Under the pieces are notes generated by a model, which saw nothing but the letters and a program-made list of their open reading frames with translations, was not told the DNA's origin and did not search any database. A program made the position numbers and the translations under genes. From a bacterium UBP14_UBA6098 (lineage in GTDB: Bacteria; UBP14; UBA6098), in the NCBI GenBank assembly GCA_002428525.1, contig DIWU01000024.1, positions 1-64,000 on the forward strand: a stretch of DNA of 64,000 bases. The letters run 5' to 3'. Positions 40,958-48,819 of the stretch are shown here, piece after piece (positions within the stretch are counted from its first letter, which is position 1; each line of letters begins with the position of its first letter).

Positions 40958-42163
40958 ATGGCCCAAACCTTCAAAGCTGTCAAGATCACCGACAGAATCT
41001 ACTGGGTCGGCGCGATCGACTGGAAGATCCGCGATTTCCACGGCTACAGCACCCCCAACGGCTCGACCTACAACGCCTTTCTCGTCATGGGCGAGAAGAT
41101 CGCCCTCATGGACGCAGTCAAAGCGCCCTTTAAATCCGAGCTTCTCGCGCGGATCGCCTCGGTAATCGACCCCGAAAAGATCGACATCGTCGTCTCGAAC
41201 CACTCCGAACCCGACCATACCGGTTGCCTCAAACACCTGATTCGCAAGATCAAGCCCGAGCGAGTTCTCGCCTCGAAGATGGGCAAAAAGGCGCTCTTCG
41301 CCCATTACGGCATCGAGGTCGAGGAGGCCGGCGAGTCGCTCGATTTGGGCGGCCTGACGCTTAAGTTCATCGAGACGCGGATGATCCACTGGCCGGACTC
41401 GATGATGACCTATATCCCCGAGGAACGCGCGCTCATCTCGCAGGACGCCTTCGGGATGCACCTCGCGACCGGCGAGCGCTTCGCCGACCAACTGGAACCG
41501 AGCCTCCTTCGCCGCGAATCCGACAAATACTACGCAAATATAGTCCTGCCCTATTCGGCAATCGTCAAAAGAGCGCTCGGCGCGCTCTCCGGCCTCGATA
41601 TCGACCTCATCTGCCCCGACCACGGGCCGATTTGGCGCGGCAAAGACTCGGTCGGCGAAATCCTCGGATGGTATTCCGATTATGTCGAGCAACGCCCGAC
41701 GATGAAGGCGGTCGTCGCCTACGACACGATGTGGGGAAGCACCGAGGCTATGGCGCGCGCGATCGCGGAGGGGCTTATCGAGGGCGGAGCTACGGTTCGC
41801 ATGATAAACCTCCACTCCAGCCCCCGAAGCGAGGTCGCCGCGGAGCTTCTCGACGCCGGCGCGCTGATCGTCGGCTCGCCAACATTGAACAACGGAATCT
41901 TCCCGACTGTCGCCGACGCGATGACCTATATCGAGGGTCTCAAGCCGCAGAACCTCGTCGGGGCGGCCTTCTCGAGCTTCGGCTGGAGCGGCGAATCCGC
42001 GGGGATTCTCGATGAATGGCTCAAGAAGATGAGGGTCGAGCTTGTCGCCGAAGCGCTTAAGGTCAACTATGTCCCGACCGCGGAGCACCTCGCCCAATGT
42101 CGCGAATTGGGCCTCAAAGTCGCTGGAAAAATGTCCGAAAAGATTCAACCAAAAGGAAAATAA
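40958..42163 (+). CDS. Flavodiiron protein (FprA/Roo type oxygen or NO reductase)
   Basis: A 401-residue class A flavodiiron protein that reduces oxygen to water and/or NO to nitrous oxide. The N-terminal metallo-beta-lactamase domain has the diiron ligands His82-x-Glu84-x-Asp86-His87 (SNHSEPDHTG), then His in MIHWPDSM, Asp in LISQDAFGMH and His in CPDHGPIW. The C-terminal flavodoxin domain (about 250-400) has YDTMWGSTEAMA (FMN phosphate loop) and GSPTLNNGIFP. It is the first gene of an operon with an MIF-like gene (TAATG overlap) and a high-molecular-weight rubredoxin, its likely electron donor. This set is typical of anaerobes coping with oxygen or NO. Confidence 0.95.
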   Translation: MAQTFKAVKITDRIYWVGAIDWKIRDFHGYSTPNGSTYNAFLVMGEKIALMDAVKAPFKSELLARIASVIDPEKIDIVVSNHSEPDHTGCLKHLIRKIKPERVLASKMGKKALFAHYGIEVEEAGESLDLGGLTLKFIETRMIHWPDSMMTYIPEERALISQDAFGMHLATGERFADQLEPSLLRRESDKYYANIVLPYSAIVKRALGALSGLDIDLICPDHGPIWRGKDSVGEILGWYSDYVEQRPTMKAVVAYDTMWGSTEAMARAIAEGLIEGGATVRMINLHSSPRSEVAAELLDAGALIVGSPTLNNGIFPTVADAMTYIEGLKPQNLVGAAFSSFGWSGESAGILDEWLKKMRVELVAEALKVNYVPTAEHLAQCRELGLKVAGKMSEKIQPKGK

Positions 42164-42516
42164 TGCCCTTCATCGATTGCAGATTCTCGAAAAACCTCTC
42201 CAACGAACAGAAAACGCGGCTTAACTCCGGCCTTCTCAAGATTATGGACGACTGCGCCGGCAAGAGCGAGCGCTTCGTGATGACCGATATCGCCGGCGGC
42301 GAGAGCCTTTTCATGGGCGCAAAGAAGGGCGATTGCACCTTCTGCGATGTCCGCCTTCTCGGCAAGATCACCAAAGAGCAAAAAGGCTCGATAACCGGCC
42401 GGATCACCAGCCTCGTGACGGAGATCGCCGAAATCCCCGCTGAGCGCGTCTATATTACCTTTGCCGAATACGACGGCGACAGCTGGGGCTGGAACTCCAA
42501 GACCTTCGGGGGGTAA
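42163..42516 (+). CDS. MIF/tautomerase-superfamily protein
   Basis: A 117-residue protein. I take the ATG at 42163, which overlaps the flavodiiron stop (TAATG), because it gives MPFIDC. Pro2 would become the N-terminal catalytic base after Met removal, as in macrophage migration inhibitory factor and phenylpyruvate tautomerase. The core MTDIAGGESLFMGAKKGDC and the C-terminal RVYITFAEYDGDSWGWNSKTFGG match the MIF fold. The role in an oxygen-stress operon is not known. Confidence 0.85.
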   Translation: MPFIDCRFSKNLSNEQKTRLNSGLLKIMDDCAGKSERFVMTDIAGGESLFMGAKKGDCTFCDVRLLGKITKEQKGSITGRITSLVTEIAEIPAERVYITFAEYDGDSWGWNSKTFGG

Positions 42517-42517
42517 A

Positions 42518-43222
42518 ATGGTCGGAAAGCTCGATATGGCGGCGCTTTGGAAACTATCCTACGGCCTATATATCGTCTCCTCGACCGCCGGCGAGCGGCG
42601 GAACGGCCAGATCGCCAATTCAGTTATGCAGGTGACCGCCGAACCGCCGCAGATCGCCGTGGCGCTTAACAAAAAGACGCTCACTCACTCGCTTGTCGAA
42701 AAATCCGGCCTGCTCTCCGTCTCGATCCTCGACGAGGAGGCCCCGATGACGCTAATCGGTCTGTTCGGCTTCAAGTCCGGGCGCGAGATCGACAAGATGT
42801 CCCAGTGCCATCACTCCAACGGCGCCGGCGGATGTCCGATTGTCCTCGACCATACGACCGCGGTCTTCGAGGGCGTTGTCCGCTCGAAGCTCGATGTCGG
42901 AACACACACAATCTTCGTCGCCGAGATAACCGCCGGCGAGGTTCTCTCCGATAAAAAACCTATGACCTACGATTTCTACCACACCGTTCTCAAGGGCAAG
43001 GCCTCCGAGAACGCGCCGACATACCGCGGCGCAAATACAAAAACTCTATCGAAAGGGAGAAAAATGAAATACGAATGCGATATCTGCGGATGGATTTACG
43101 ACCCCGAGCTTGGCGACCCCGACGGCGGGATCGAGCCGGGAACCGATTTCGAGGACATTCCCGAGGATTGGGTTTGCCCGGTCTGCGGTGCGGGCAAGGA
43201 TGACTTCTCGCCGGTTGAGTAA
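42518..43222 (+). CDS. High-molecular-weight rubredoxin (flavin reductase-rubredoxin fusion)
   Basis: 234 residues from the ATG at 42518, which has a GGGGGG stretch five bases upstream. Residues about 1-165 are an FMN-binding flavin reductase-like split-barrel domain (WKLSYGLYIVSS, NSVMQVTAEPPQIAVALNK, SGLLSVSIL). Residues 183-234 are a complete rubredoxin with CDICG and CPVCG iron ligands. Such fusions transfer electrons from NADH-linked partners to flavodiiron proteins (as in Moorella). An in-frame ATG at 43064 has its own strong AAAGGGAGA, so free rubredoxin could also be made. Confidence 0.92.
   Translation: MVGKLDMAALWKLSYGLYIVSSTAGERRNGQIANSVMQVTAEPPQIAVALNKKTLTHSLVEKSGLLSVSILDEEAPMTLIGLFGFKSGREIDKMSQCHHSNGAGGCPIVLDHTTAVFEGVVRSKLDVGTHTIFVAEITAGEVLSDKKPMTYDFYHTVLKGKASENAPTYRGANTKTLSKGRKMKYECDICGWIYDPELGDPDGGIEPGTDFEDIPEDWVCPVCGAGKDDFSPVE
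43052..43066 (+). promoter_or_regulatory. Internal ribosome binding site for free rubredoxin
   Basis: AAAGGGAGA (43052-43060) followed three bases later by ATG (43064) lies inside the linker of the fusion gene (coding for Lys-Gly-Arg-Lys-Met) and would initiate a 52-residue stand-alone rubredoxin beginning MKYECDICG. It is a better Shine-Dalgarno than many true starts in this window. Confidence 0.55.
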
Positions 43223-43291
43223 GTTCCACGCGATCTTCAGGCTTATCGTTGTGGATTCCGGCTTGAAAACGCCTATAATCAGCGGGGCAGT

Positions 43292-44092
43292 ATGTCCGGC
43301 TTGACTCGCGAACTGCTCGAGGAGCTTTATTTCCGTTTCAACCGGCCGGAGTTCATCAGCCCCGACCCACTGGAAGTCGTTATCCAATATGAGGATATTC
43401 GCGACCGCGAGATTGTCGGGTTGATCGCGGCGGCGTTGGCTTATGGCCGCGTTGCGCAGATAATCAAAAGTGTGAAAAAGGCCCTCGAACCCCTCGGAGC
43501 GAGTCCGCGCGATTTTCTCGACAGAACCGAAGAGCCGGAACTCTTGCGTTTACTGCCCGGCTTCAAGCACAGGTTCACTGCCGGCGCAGACCTCGGCGCG
43601 ATGCTCGTCGGAGTCAAGCGCGCGACCGCCGAGTTCGGCTCGCTGAACCAATGCTTCCTCGACGGCCATTCGCAGGCCGCAAAGAACGTTCTGCCGGCGC
43701 TTTCGGCCTTCACTCGGCGAATCGCCTGCGGCTTTCCCGGCGGTTGCACAAGCCTATTGTCCTCGCCCGAAAGGTCGAGCGCTTGCAAACGAATGAACCT
43801 CTATCTAAAATGGATGGTTCGCCGCGACGCGGTCGATCCGGGCGGATGGCTTGGAGTCTCGCCGGCACAGCTGATCGTGCCGTTGGACAGCCATATGTTC
43901 CGAATCTGCGGTGCGATCGGCCTTTCCTCGCGGAAATCCCCGAATATAAAGACCGCCCTCGATGTCACCGAGGGCTTCGCCCGGCTTTGCCCGGAAGACC
44001 CCACCAAATATGATTTCGCGATTACCCGCCTCGGGATTCGAAGCGATCAGGACCCTGCAGAGTTTATTATTAAGGCGAACTCGGGCGTTTAG
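43292..44092 (+). CDS. TIGR02757/DUF2400-family protein
   Basis: A 266-residue soluble protein matching the TIGR02757 pattern: N-terminal YEDIRDREIVGLIAAALAYGRV, then SACKRMNLYLKWMVRRDAVDPG (a highly conserved block), IVPLDSHMFRI and the C-terminal CPEDPTKYDFAITRLGI. The biochemical function is unknown; it is widespread in Bacteroidetes and anaerobes. A TATAAT box at 43274-43279 is 12 nt upstream of the ATG, so the leader is very short and has no Shine-Dalgarno. It ends in a four-base convergent overlap with the PHP gene. Confidence 0.85.
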   Translation: MSGLTRELLEELYFRFNRPEFISPDPLEVVIQYEDIRDREIVGLIAAALAYGRVAQIIKSVKKALEPLGASPRDFLDRTEEPELLRLLPGFKHRFTAGADLGAMLVGVKRATAEFGSLNQCFLDGHSQAAKNVLPALSAFTRRIACGFPGGCTSLLSSPERSSACKRMNLYLKWMVRRDAVDPGGWLGVSPAQLIVPLDSHMFRICGAIGLSSRKSPNIKTALDVTEGFARLCPEDPTKYDFAITRLGIRSDQDPAEFIIKANSGV

Positions 44093-44922
44093 CCGCGTCG
44101 CTTGATAGCCCAAGCCTCGGTGAGCCTCTCGAAAACCTCGAATTTAACTTTGAAGACGCCTAAAAGCGGATCGCCCCGGCGAAGGCCGTGGCAGTCCGAG
44201 CCGCCGGTGACGAGCAGGTCTGTGTCCTTGGCCAGCTTAAGGATTGTGGAGGTGGTCTCGTGGTCGTGGCCGGGATAGTAGGCCTCAAAGCCGTCGATAC
44301 CCATCTCGACGAGCTTCGGCAATGCCTCCATCATCCCGCCGGTGACCCCGGGGTGCGCGGCGATCGCAATACCGCCGGCGCCGTGGATTATACCGATTGC
44401 CTCCTCCGGAGAGGGCGACGATTTAAGGATATAAACCTTGCCGCCTTCGGCTAAGTAATACCGGAAAGCCTCGCGGACATCCTTGACAACCCCGCGGTTC
44501 ACCATATGCTCGGCCAGATGCGGCCTGCCGATCGAAGCGCCGTCGGCGATTCGCCGAACCTCGTCGATATCGCAGGGAACACCGATCTCGTTGAGCCTCT
44601 CGCACATTCGCGCAATCCTGTTGTTTCGGGAATCGGCCATCTTGCCGATAAGCTCGAGCAATCTCGTATTGTTTCTATCGATGAAATAGCCAAGGATATG
44701 CATACGCCCGTCGAGCGTCGAGGTTGAAATCTCTATTGCGGGAATATACCCCAAACCGCGTTCGGCGCAAAGCACTTCCGTCTCGGCGATTGCGGAAACC
44801 GTATCGTGATCGGTCAATGCAATCCCCCTCAGGCGGAAATTCCAAGCGCGCTCAACGATTTGGGCGGGCGTAAATGTCCCGTCGGAGGCATTGCTGTGAA
44901 TATGTAAATCGCAGTATTTCAA
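44089..44922 (-). CDS. PHP-domain phosphoesterase
   Basis: About 277 residues. I favour the TTG at 44922, which gives MKYCDLHIHSNASDG, the canonical start of PHP proteins. The GTG 15 bases upstream lies inside a terminator hairpin. Metal ligands are seen in DLHIHS, LTDHDT, Glu in IPAIEIS, His in MHILGYF, HPG (AAHPGVTGG) and GSDCHG. The length and HIHSNASDGTFTPAQIVERA fit the YciV/RNase AM group (3',5'-nucleotide phosphatase and 5'-exonuclease on RNA). The precise substrate is inferred. Confidence 0.87.
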   Translation of the reverse strand: MKYCDLHIHSNASDGTFTPAQIVERAWNFRLRGIALTDHDTVSAIAETEVLCAERGLGYIPAIEISTSTLDGRMHILGYFIDRNNTRLLELIGKMADSRNNRIARMCERLNEIGVPCDIDEVRRIADGASIGRPHLAEHMVNRGVVKDVREAFRYYLAEGGKVYILKSSPSPEEAIGIIHGAGGIAIAAHPGVTGGMMEALPKLVEMGIDGFEAYYPGHDHETTSTILKLAKDTDLLVTGGSDCHGLRRGDPLLGVFKVKFEVFERLTEAWAIKRRG

Positions 44923-44929
44923 ATGAAAA

Positions 44930-44947
44930 GGGCGCACCGCGGCGCCC
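44930..44947 (-). terminator. Intrinsic terminator after the cyclodeaminase gene
   Basis: GGGCGC and GCGCCC form a six-bp GC stem (loop of six), followed on the minus strand by TTTTC. It lies 18 nt past the stop at 44965 and reaches into the first codons of the longest reading of the PHP gene, which supports the shorter PHP start. Confidence 0.6.
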
Positions 44948-44964
44948 GTAAAATCACATTTATT

Positions 44965-45591
44965 CTATCCGATTCGTGAATCGGCAATCTCCATTACATT
45001 TTCATAAAGCTCTTCGGCCTCGTCGAGGAGGAGTTCCCCTCGCTCGCTGATCTCCTCGAAGAAATGCTTGTCATTGATCCCCGAGAGGTTGATCTCGACA
45101 TTATACCATGCGGAATCGACCGCGGCGTTAAGCATCGCGCCCGCGACGCCGATATCCGAGACGACATTCTTGTTGCCGATCTCGCCGGCCTCCTGCGCCA
45201 AGGAAAGCATCTTGACGGAAAGCTCGATAACGCGCATAGGGATTTGCGTGGCCTTGCGCGTCGAGGCCTGAATCGCCTCGAGGCGGATATTCTTCTCCTC
45301 TTCGGTTTCCTTCGGGAGCTTGTAGGCCTCCATAATAGCACCGAAGGCCTCCGCGTCGAGATCGATCAGCTTAACAAACTCCTCGCGGATATTTTCGGTC
45401 TCCGCAAGGATTTCCGCAATATTCTCTTCGACGCTCTCATAGCCCTTTTTCCCGAGTGTCAGCCTGCAAACCATGGAGATAAGCGCCGTTCCAAGCGCCG
45501 CCGAGAGCGCCGCAACGCTTCCGCCGCCGGGGGTGGAGGACTGGCTGGCCAGCTCGTCTAAAAAACCCTGTATGTTGTGATCGATAAGCAT
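44965..45591 (-). CDS. Stand-alone formimidoyl-THF cyclodeaminase-like protein
   Basis: About 208 residues from the ATG at 45591, preceded by GGAGGAAGAT. It is an all-helical FTCD_C domain: FLDELASQSSTPGGGSVAALSAALGTALISMVCRLT with the Gly-rich loop, EIGNKNVVSDIGVAGAML and NVEINLSGI. The enzyme family converts 5-formimidoyl-THF to 5,10-methenyl-THF with ammonia release. A second copy of the domain is fused in FtcD 450 nt upstream, so this is a paralogue that could be redundant or have another folate or serine-cycle role. Confidence 0.88.
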   Translation of the reverse strand: MLIDHNIQGFLDELASQSSTPGGGSVAALSAALGTALISMVCRLTLGKKGYESVEENIAEILAETENIREEFVKLIDLDAEAFGAIMEAYKLPKETEEEKNIRLEAIQASTRKATQIPMRVIELSVKMLSLAQEAGEIGNKNVVSDIGVAGAMLNAAVDSAWYNVEINLSGINDKHFFEEISERGELLLDEAEELYENVMEIADSRIG

Positions 45592-45692
45592 ATCTTCCTC
45601 CAAATAGAAGGTGCGCCCCCGCTTCTTTAGCGAAGTTGCGCAAATATAAAAACGAAAACTCGGGACGCAAGGGAAAAATATTATTTATTCAA

Positions 45693-46031
45693 TTATTTAT
45701 CCCGTTCGTCCCATTCTAAATCGGCGCCTTCGGTAAGGGAAGCGCCGCAAGAATAACATTTTACGGCCGTTGAGGAACACTCTCTTTTACAATTCGGGCA
45801 AATCACCTTGCGTTTTGTGCTCACCTCGTCGGCGACATCGACAATGCTCGGCCAACCGTCCTTATCAGATTCCTCTTTATTCGGTCGAGTGACCTTATAG
45901 AGGGTCTCGTTCAATCTCTTGCCGAGCCTGAAAACCTTCTCTCGCAAGGCCGAGACCTGATTATACAGCCTATATACCGCCCATGCAAGAATTATAATAA
46001 CAAGCCCAATGATCCCATCAATGTATTCCAC
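45693..46031 (-). CDS. Membrane-anchored zinc-ribbon protein
   Basis: A 112-residue protein with one N-terminal transmembrane helix (about 6-23), a basic coiled linker (NQVSALREKVFRLGKRL) and a C-terminal zinc ribbon CPNC-CYSC (about residues 78-95), ending in an acidic tail. Small proteins of this kind are common and mostly uncharacterised. It lies between the two cyclodeaminase-domain genes on the same strand, 16 nt after ftcD, and may be co-transcribed with ftcD. Confidence 0.8.
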   Translation of the reverse strand: MEYIDGIIGLVIIILAWAVYRLYNQVSALREKVFRLGKRLNETLYKVTRPNKEESDKDGWPSIVDVADEVSTKRKVICPNCKRECSSTAVKCYSCGASLTEGADLEWDERDK

Positions 46032-46047
46032 AGTCCCCTCCCTGTTT

Positions 46048-47880
46048 CTAAAGTCCGTCGATTATCGCCTTGACGGTTGACATCGCCCGCTTGAGCGCGT
46101 CCGCGGCTCGGTTTTCCAGCTCGGCGCAATCAGCCGACATCTCTGCCTTGTAGCCCTCGTCCTTGACTCCGTGCAGGTTGATACGGACATTCATCACACC
46201 GCCGACGAGGCCCGAATAGGCCATCTGCGCGCCGACGCCCGCGTCGGAGACCGAGGCCTTGTTGCCGATCTCGGCGACCTTTCCGCAGAGCTCGAGTGCT
46301 CTAAGGGAAAGTCCCGCGGTTCTATACGGAACGCGGATCGCGGTTTTAAGGCCGGCCTGAATCGCCGCGCTACGGGCGGCCTTTTCCTCGGGCGTGTCTT
46401 TGGGCAAGCGGAGCGCTTCGAGGTAGTCGTTAAAGGCCTGCGTGTCCTCATCGACAGCCGCGGAGAGGCGCTCTTTTATCTCCTGCGCCTCCTCGGCGAT
46501 TTTGGCGGCCGTGTCGAATTCCGCGCCGAAGACCTTCTGCGTGGTGAGGTTCGCGACCATCGAGGCCAACGCCGAGCCAATCGCTCCGGCCAGCGCGGCG
46601 ACGCTTCCGCCGCCGGGAGCGGGCGAGGGCCGCGAGACCTCGTCAACAAAACCCTTCGCGGAAAGCGACATCAGAGAACCCTTTGCAACCATAGGCAGTC
46701 CCAGCACCTTCTCGGCCGGGTCGAACTTGGCGACATCGTTCAGGCCCATCGAAAAGACCGCCGCCTTCACGAGGTCCTCCGGCGGAAGGCCCGCGCAGGT
46801 GCCCTGCCGCTCGAGGTAGAACCTGCCGGCCATGGCCATCGCCTGATAGGGCACCAGCCCGACGATTTCGCTTCCGGTGACCACGAGGCCGCGCTTTGCG
46901 GCCAACTCGCGCGCCTTTTCGAGGACGATATGCGGCGGGGTCACTTTATAATTTGTTAGGTTGATCGAGATCTGCGCTCTGCCGTATTCCTCGACGAACC
47001 AGCCTATCGCCTTGCAATACTTGAAGATACCGGGTTTTTTCGCCGACCTTCCTCCGGCCTCGTCCGGGTTGGTTTCATGCTCGGCCAGAAGCGCGATTAT
47101 TGAATAGCCGTGCAGTTTGAGGTAATGCGCCTCGAGCTCGTCCATTGTTTTCGCAATAAAATCGCACTCGCCACAGGGATATATGCCGTCGGAATACTTA
47201 ACCAAATCGCCATTGTGGTAAAACGGTACCACATTACCGGTTCGGACGGAACGGCCCTTCTCGCGAAGCTCGAAGGCGATATCCATCGCGTGTTTGGGGT
47301 TCGTGCTGTTGAGGGTGATATTGAAGGCGACTAAGAACTCGCGCGCGCCGATTGCGATCGCGCCGGAGCGTTCATTGACGGCCCTCGGGCCGAAATCGGG
47401 GATCATCTCGGGGTCTTTCATCTTCTCGGGAAGGCCCTCGTATTCGCCGCGGCGGACAAAGGCCAAATTCCGGCGCCTCGGGTCGCGGGCGGCGTGTTCA
47501 TATAGGTAAACCGGAATCCCGAGTTCCTCGCCGACCCTTTTGCCGAGCCGTTCCGCCAGCTCGACGCATTCCTCCATCGTCACGCCCTCGACCGGCACGA
47601 AGGGGCAGACATCGGTGGCGCCGAAGCGCGGGTGCGCGCCGCTGTGGGTTCTCATATCGATGAGCTTCGAGGCCTTCTCGATCGCGCGGAAGGCCGCCTC
47701 GAGGACCGCCTCCGGCTCGCCGACGAAGGTGACGACTGTGCGGTTTGTGGCCGCGCCGGAATCGACATCCCTAAGCTCCGCGCCGGCGACCGCCTTGATC
47801 GCATCGGTGATCTCCGCGATGACGTCCATCTTCCGGCCCTCGGAAAAATTCGGAACGCATTCGACGATTTTAACCGGCAT
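46048..47880 (-). CDS. ftcD: Bifunctional glutamate formimidoyltransferase / cyclodeaminase
   Basis: A 610-residue enzyme of histidine degradation. It moves the formimino group from formiminoglutamate to THF and then deaminates it. The transferase N- and C-subdomains include IVECVPNFSEGR, VDMRTHSGAHPRFGATDVCPF and ISINLTNYKVTPPHIV. The cyclodeaminase domain starts at about residue 400 (SRPSPAPGGGSVAALAGAI). Between the transferase subdomains an insertion carries C236-x2-C239-x12-H252-x4-H257, the spacing of a C2H2 zinc finger, within YPCGECDFIAKTMDELEAHY. GGGAGG precedes the ATG. No hut genes are in the window. Confidence 0.93.
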   Translation of the reverse strand: MPVKIVECVPNFSEGRKMDVIAEITDAIKAVAGAELRDVDSGAATNRTVVTFVGEPEAVLEAAFRAIEKASKLIDMRTHSGAHPRFGATDVCPFVPVEGVTMEECVELAERLGKRVGEELGIPVYLYEHAARDPRRRNLAFVRRGEYEGLPEKMKDPEMIPDFGPRAVNERSGAIAIGAREFLVAFNITLNSTNPKHAMDIAFELREKGRSVRTGNVVPFYHNGDLVKYSDGIYPCGECDFIAKTMDELEAHYLKLHGYSIIALLAEHETNPDEAGGRSAKKPGIFKYCKAIGWFVEEYGRAQISINLTNYKVTPPHIVLEKARELAAKRGLVVTGSEIVGLVPYQAMAMAGRFYLERQGTCAGLPPEDLVKAAVFSMGLNDVAKFDPAEKVLGLPMVAKGSLMSLSAKGFVDEVSRPSPAPGGGSVAALAGAIGSALASMVANLTTQKVFGAEFDTAAKIAEEAQEIKERLSAAVDEDTQAFNDYLEALRLPKDTPEEKAARSAAIQAGLKTAIRVPYRTAGLSLRALELCGKVAEIGNKASVSDAGVGAQMAYSGLVGGVMNVRINLHGVKDEGYKAEMSADCAELENRAADALKRAMSTVKAIIDGL

Positions 47881-47892
47881 AAAAAACCTCCC

Positions 47893-48804
47893 TCAACCGA
47901 GCTTGGCACGCTTGTGCAGGTAGGCCGTCAGGGCCACATCGTAGGGGCTGGTTGTGTCGATCAGCTCGTAGTCGATTCGGGAATCCTCACAGGCGAGCTT
48001 AATTCTGTCAATATATTCTGAAAAACGGCGCTGGTATTCCTCGCGGATAGTCCATGGTTGCGACTGAATTCGCTTCTCGGATTCGAGGTCGATGAACATC
48101 GTCTCGCCCTTGAAATCGAAGGCGATCTCGATCGGGTCGATGATGTGAAAGACTATGACCTCGTGGCCGCGGTGGCGGAACTGCTTGATCGCGGTGAGCG
48201 TCGCGGCCGGGTCGTCGTAGAGGTCGGAGATGATCACGACAAGCCCGCGCCGGCGAATCCTCTGCGCGACCTCGCCGAAAACCGCCGGCGATTGGGTTTT
48301 TCCCGAGGGGGTCGAGCGCTCGAGGAGCCTCAGCATCTCGAAGAGGTTGACGCGCGTGCTACTGGGCGCGCGCTCCTCGCGAACCCGCTCGTCGAAGACC
48401 GTCAACCCGACCGCGTCCTTTTGAAGTTGCATCAGATAGGCGAAACTCGCGGCTAAATAGCTGGCATATTGGAACTTGGGCATTCGCCCCTCGGAGGCGA
48501 AGGCCATGCTCGCCGAGGCATCGACGAGGATATAGCAACGGAGGTTGGTTTCCTCCTCGAACTCTTTGATATAGTATCTGTCGGTTCTGCCGTAGGCCTT
48601 CCAGTCGATATTCTTGATCGGGTCGCCGGGGTTGTATTGGCGATATTCGGCGAACTCGACCGAGAAGCCGTGATAGGGCGATTTGTGAAGCCCGACCAGA
48701 AAGCCCTCCACGACGAAGCGCGCGCGAAGCTCCATATTCGCGAGCTTTGCGACGACCTGCGGCTGGAGGTATTTTATATGATCGTTTTTAGCTTCTACCG
48801 GCAT
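47893..48804 (-). CDS. DUF58-domain protein (partner of MoxR ATPase)
   Basis: A 303-residue soluble protein of the DUF58/vWA-like group. It has RFVVEGFLVGLHKSPYHGFSVEFAEYRQYNPGDPIKNIDWKAYGRTD (the DUF58 hallmark) and a MIDAS-like DASASM, then ISDLYDDP. It belongs to MoxR-DUF58 pairs thought to form chaperone complexes that mature membrane or secreted enzymes. It lies 15 nt downstream of moxR on the same strand. Confidence 0.88.
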   Translation of the reverse strand: MPVEAKNDHIKYLQPQVVAKLANMELRARFVVEGFLVGLHKSPYHGFSVEFAEYRQYNPGDPIKNIDWKAYGRTDRYYIKEFEEETNLRCYILVDASASMAFASEGRMPKFQYASYLAASFAYLMQLQKDAVGLTVFDERVREERAPSSTRVNLFEMLRLLERSTPSGKTQSPAVFGEVAQRIRRRGLVVIISDLYDDPAATLTAIKQFRHRGHEVIVFHIIDPIEIAFDFKGETMFIDLESEKRIQSQPWTIREEYQRRFSEYIDRIKLACEDSRIDYELIDTTSPYDVALTAYLHKRAKLG

Positions 48805-48819
48805 ATTGAACTCGGGTTG

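Noticed and set aside
40865..42148. 427-codon open frame antisense to the flavodiiron gene
   Set aside because: It mirrors the codon pattern of the real gene, has no ribosome site and no recognisable domains; the plus-strand gene is unmistakable.
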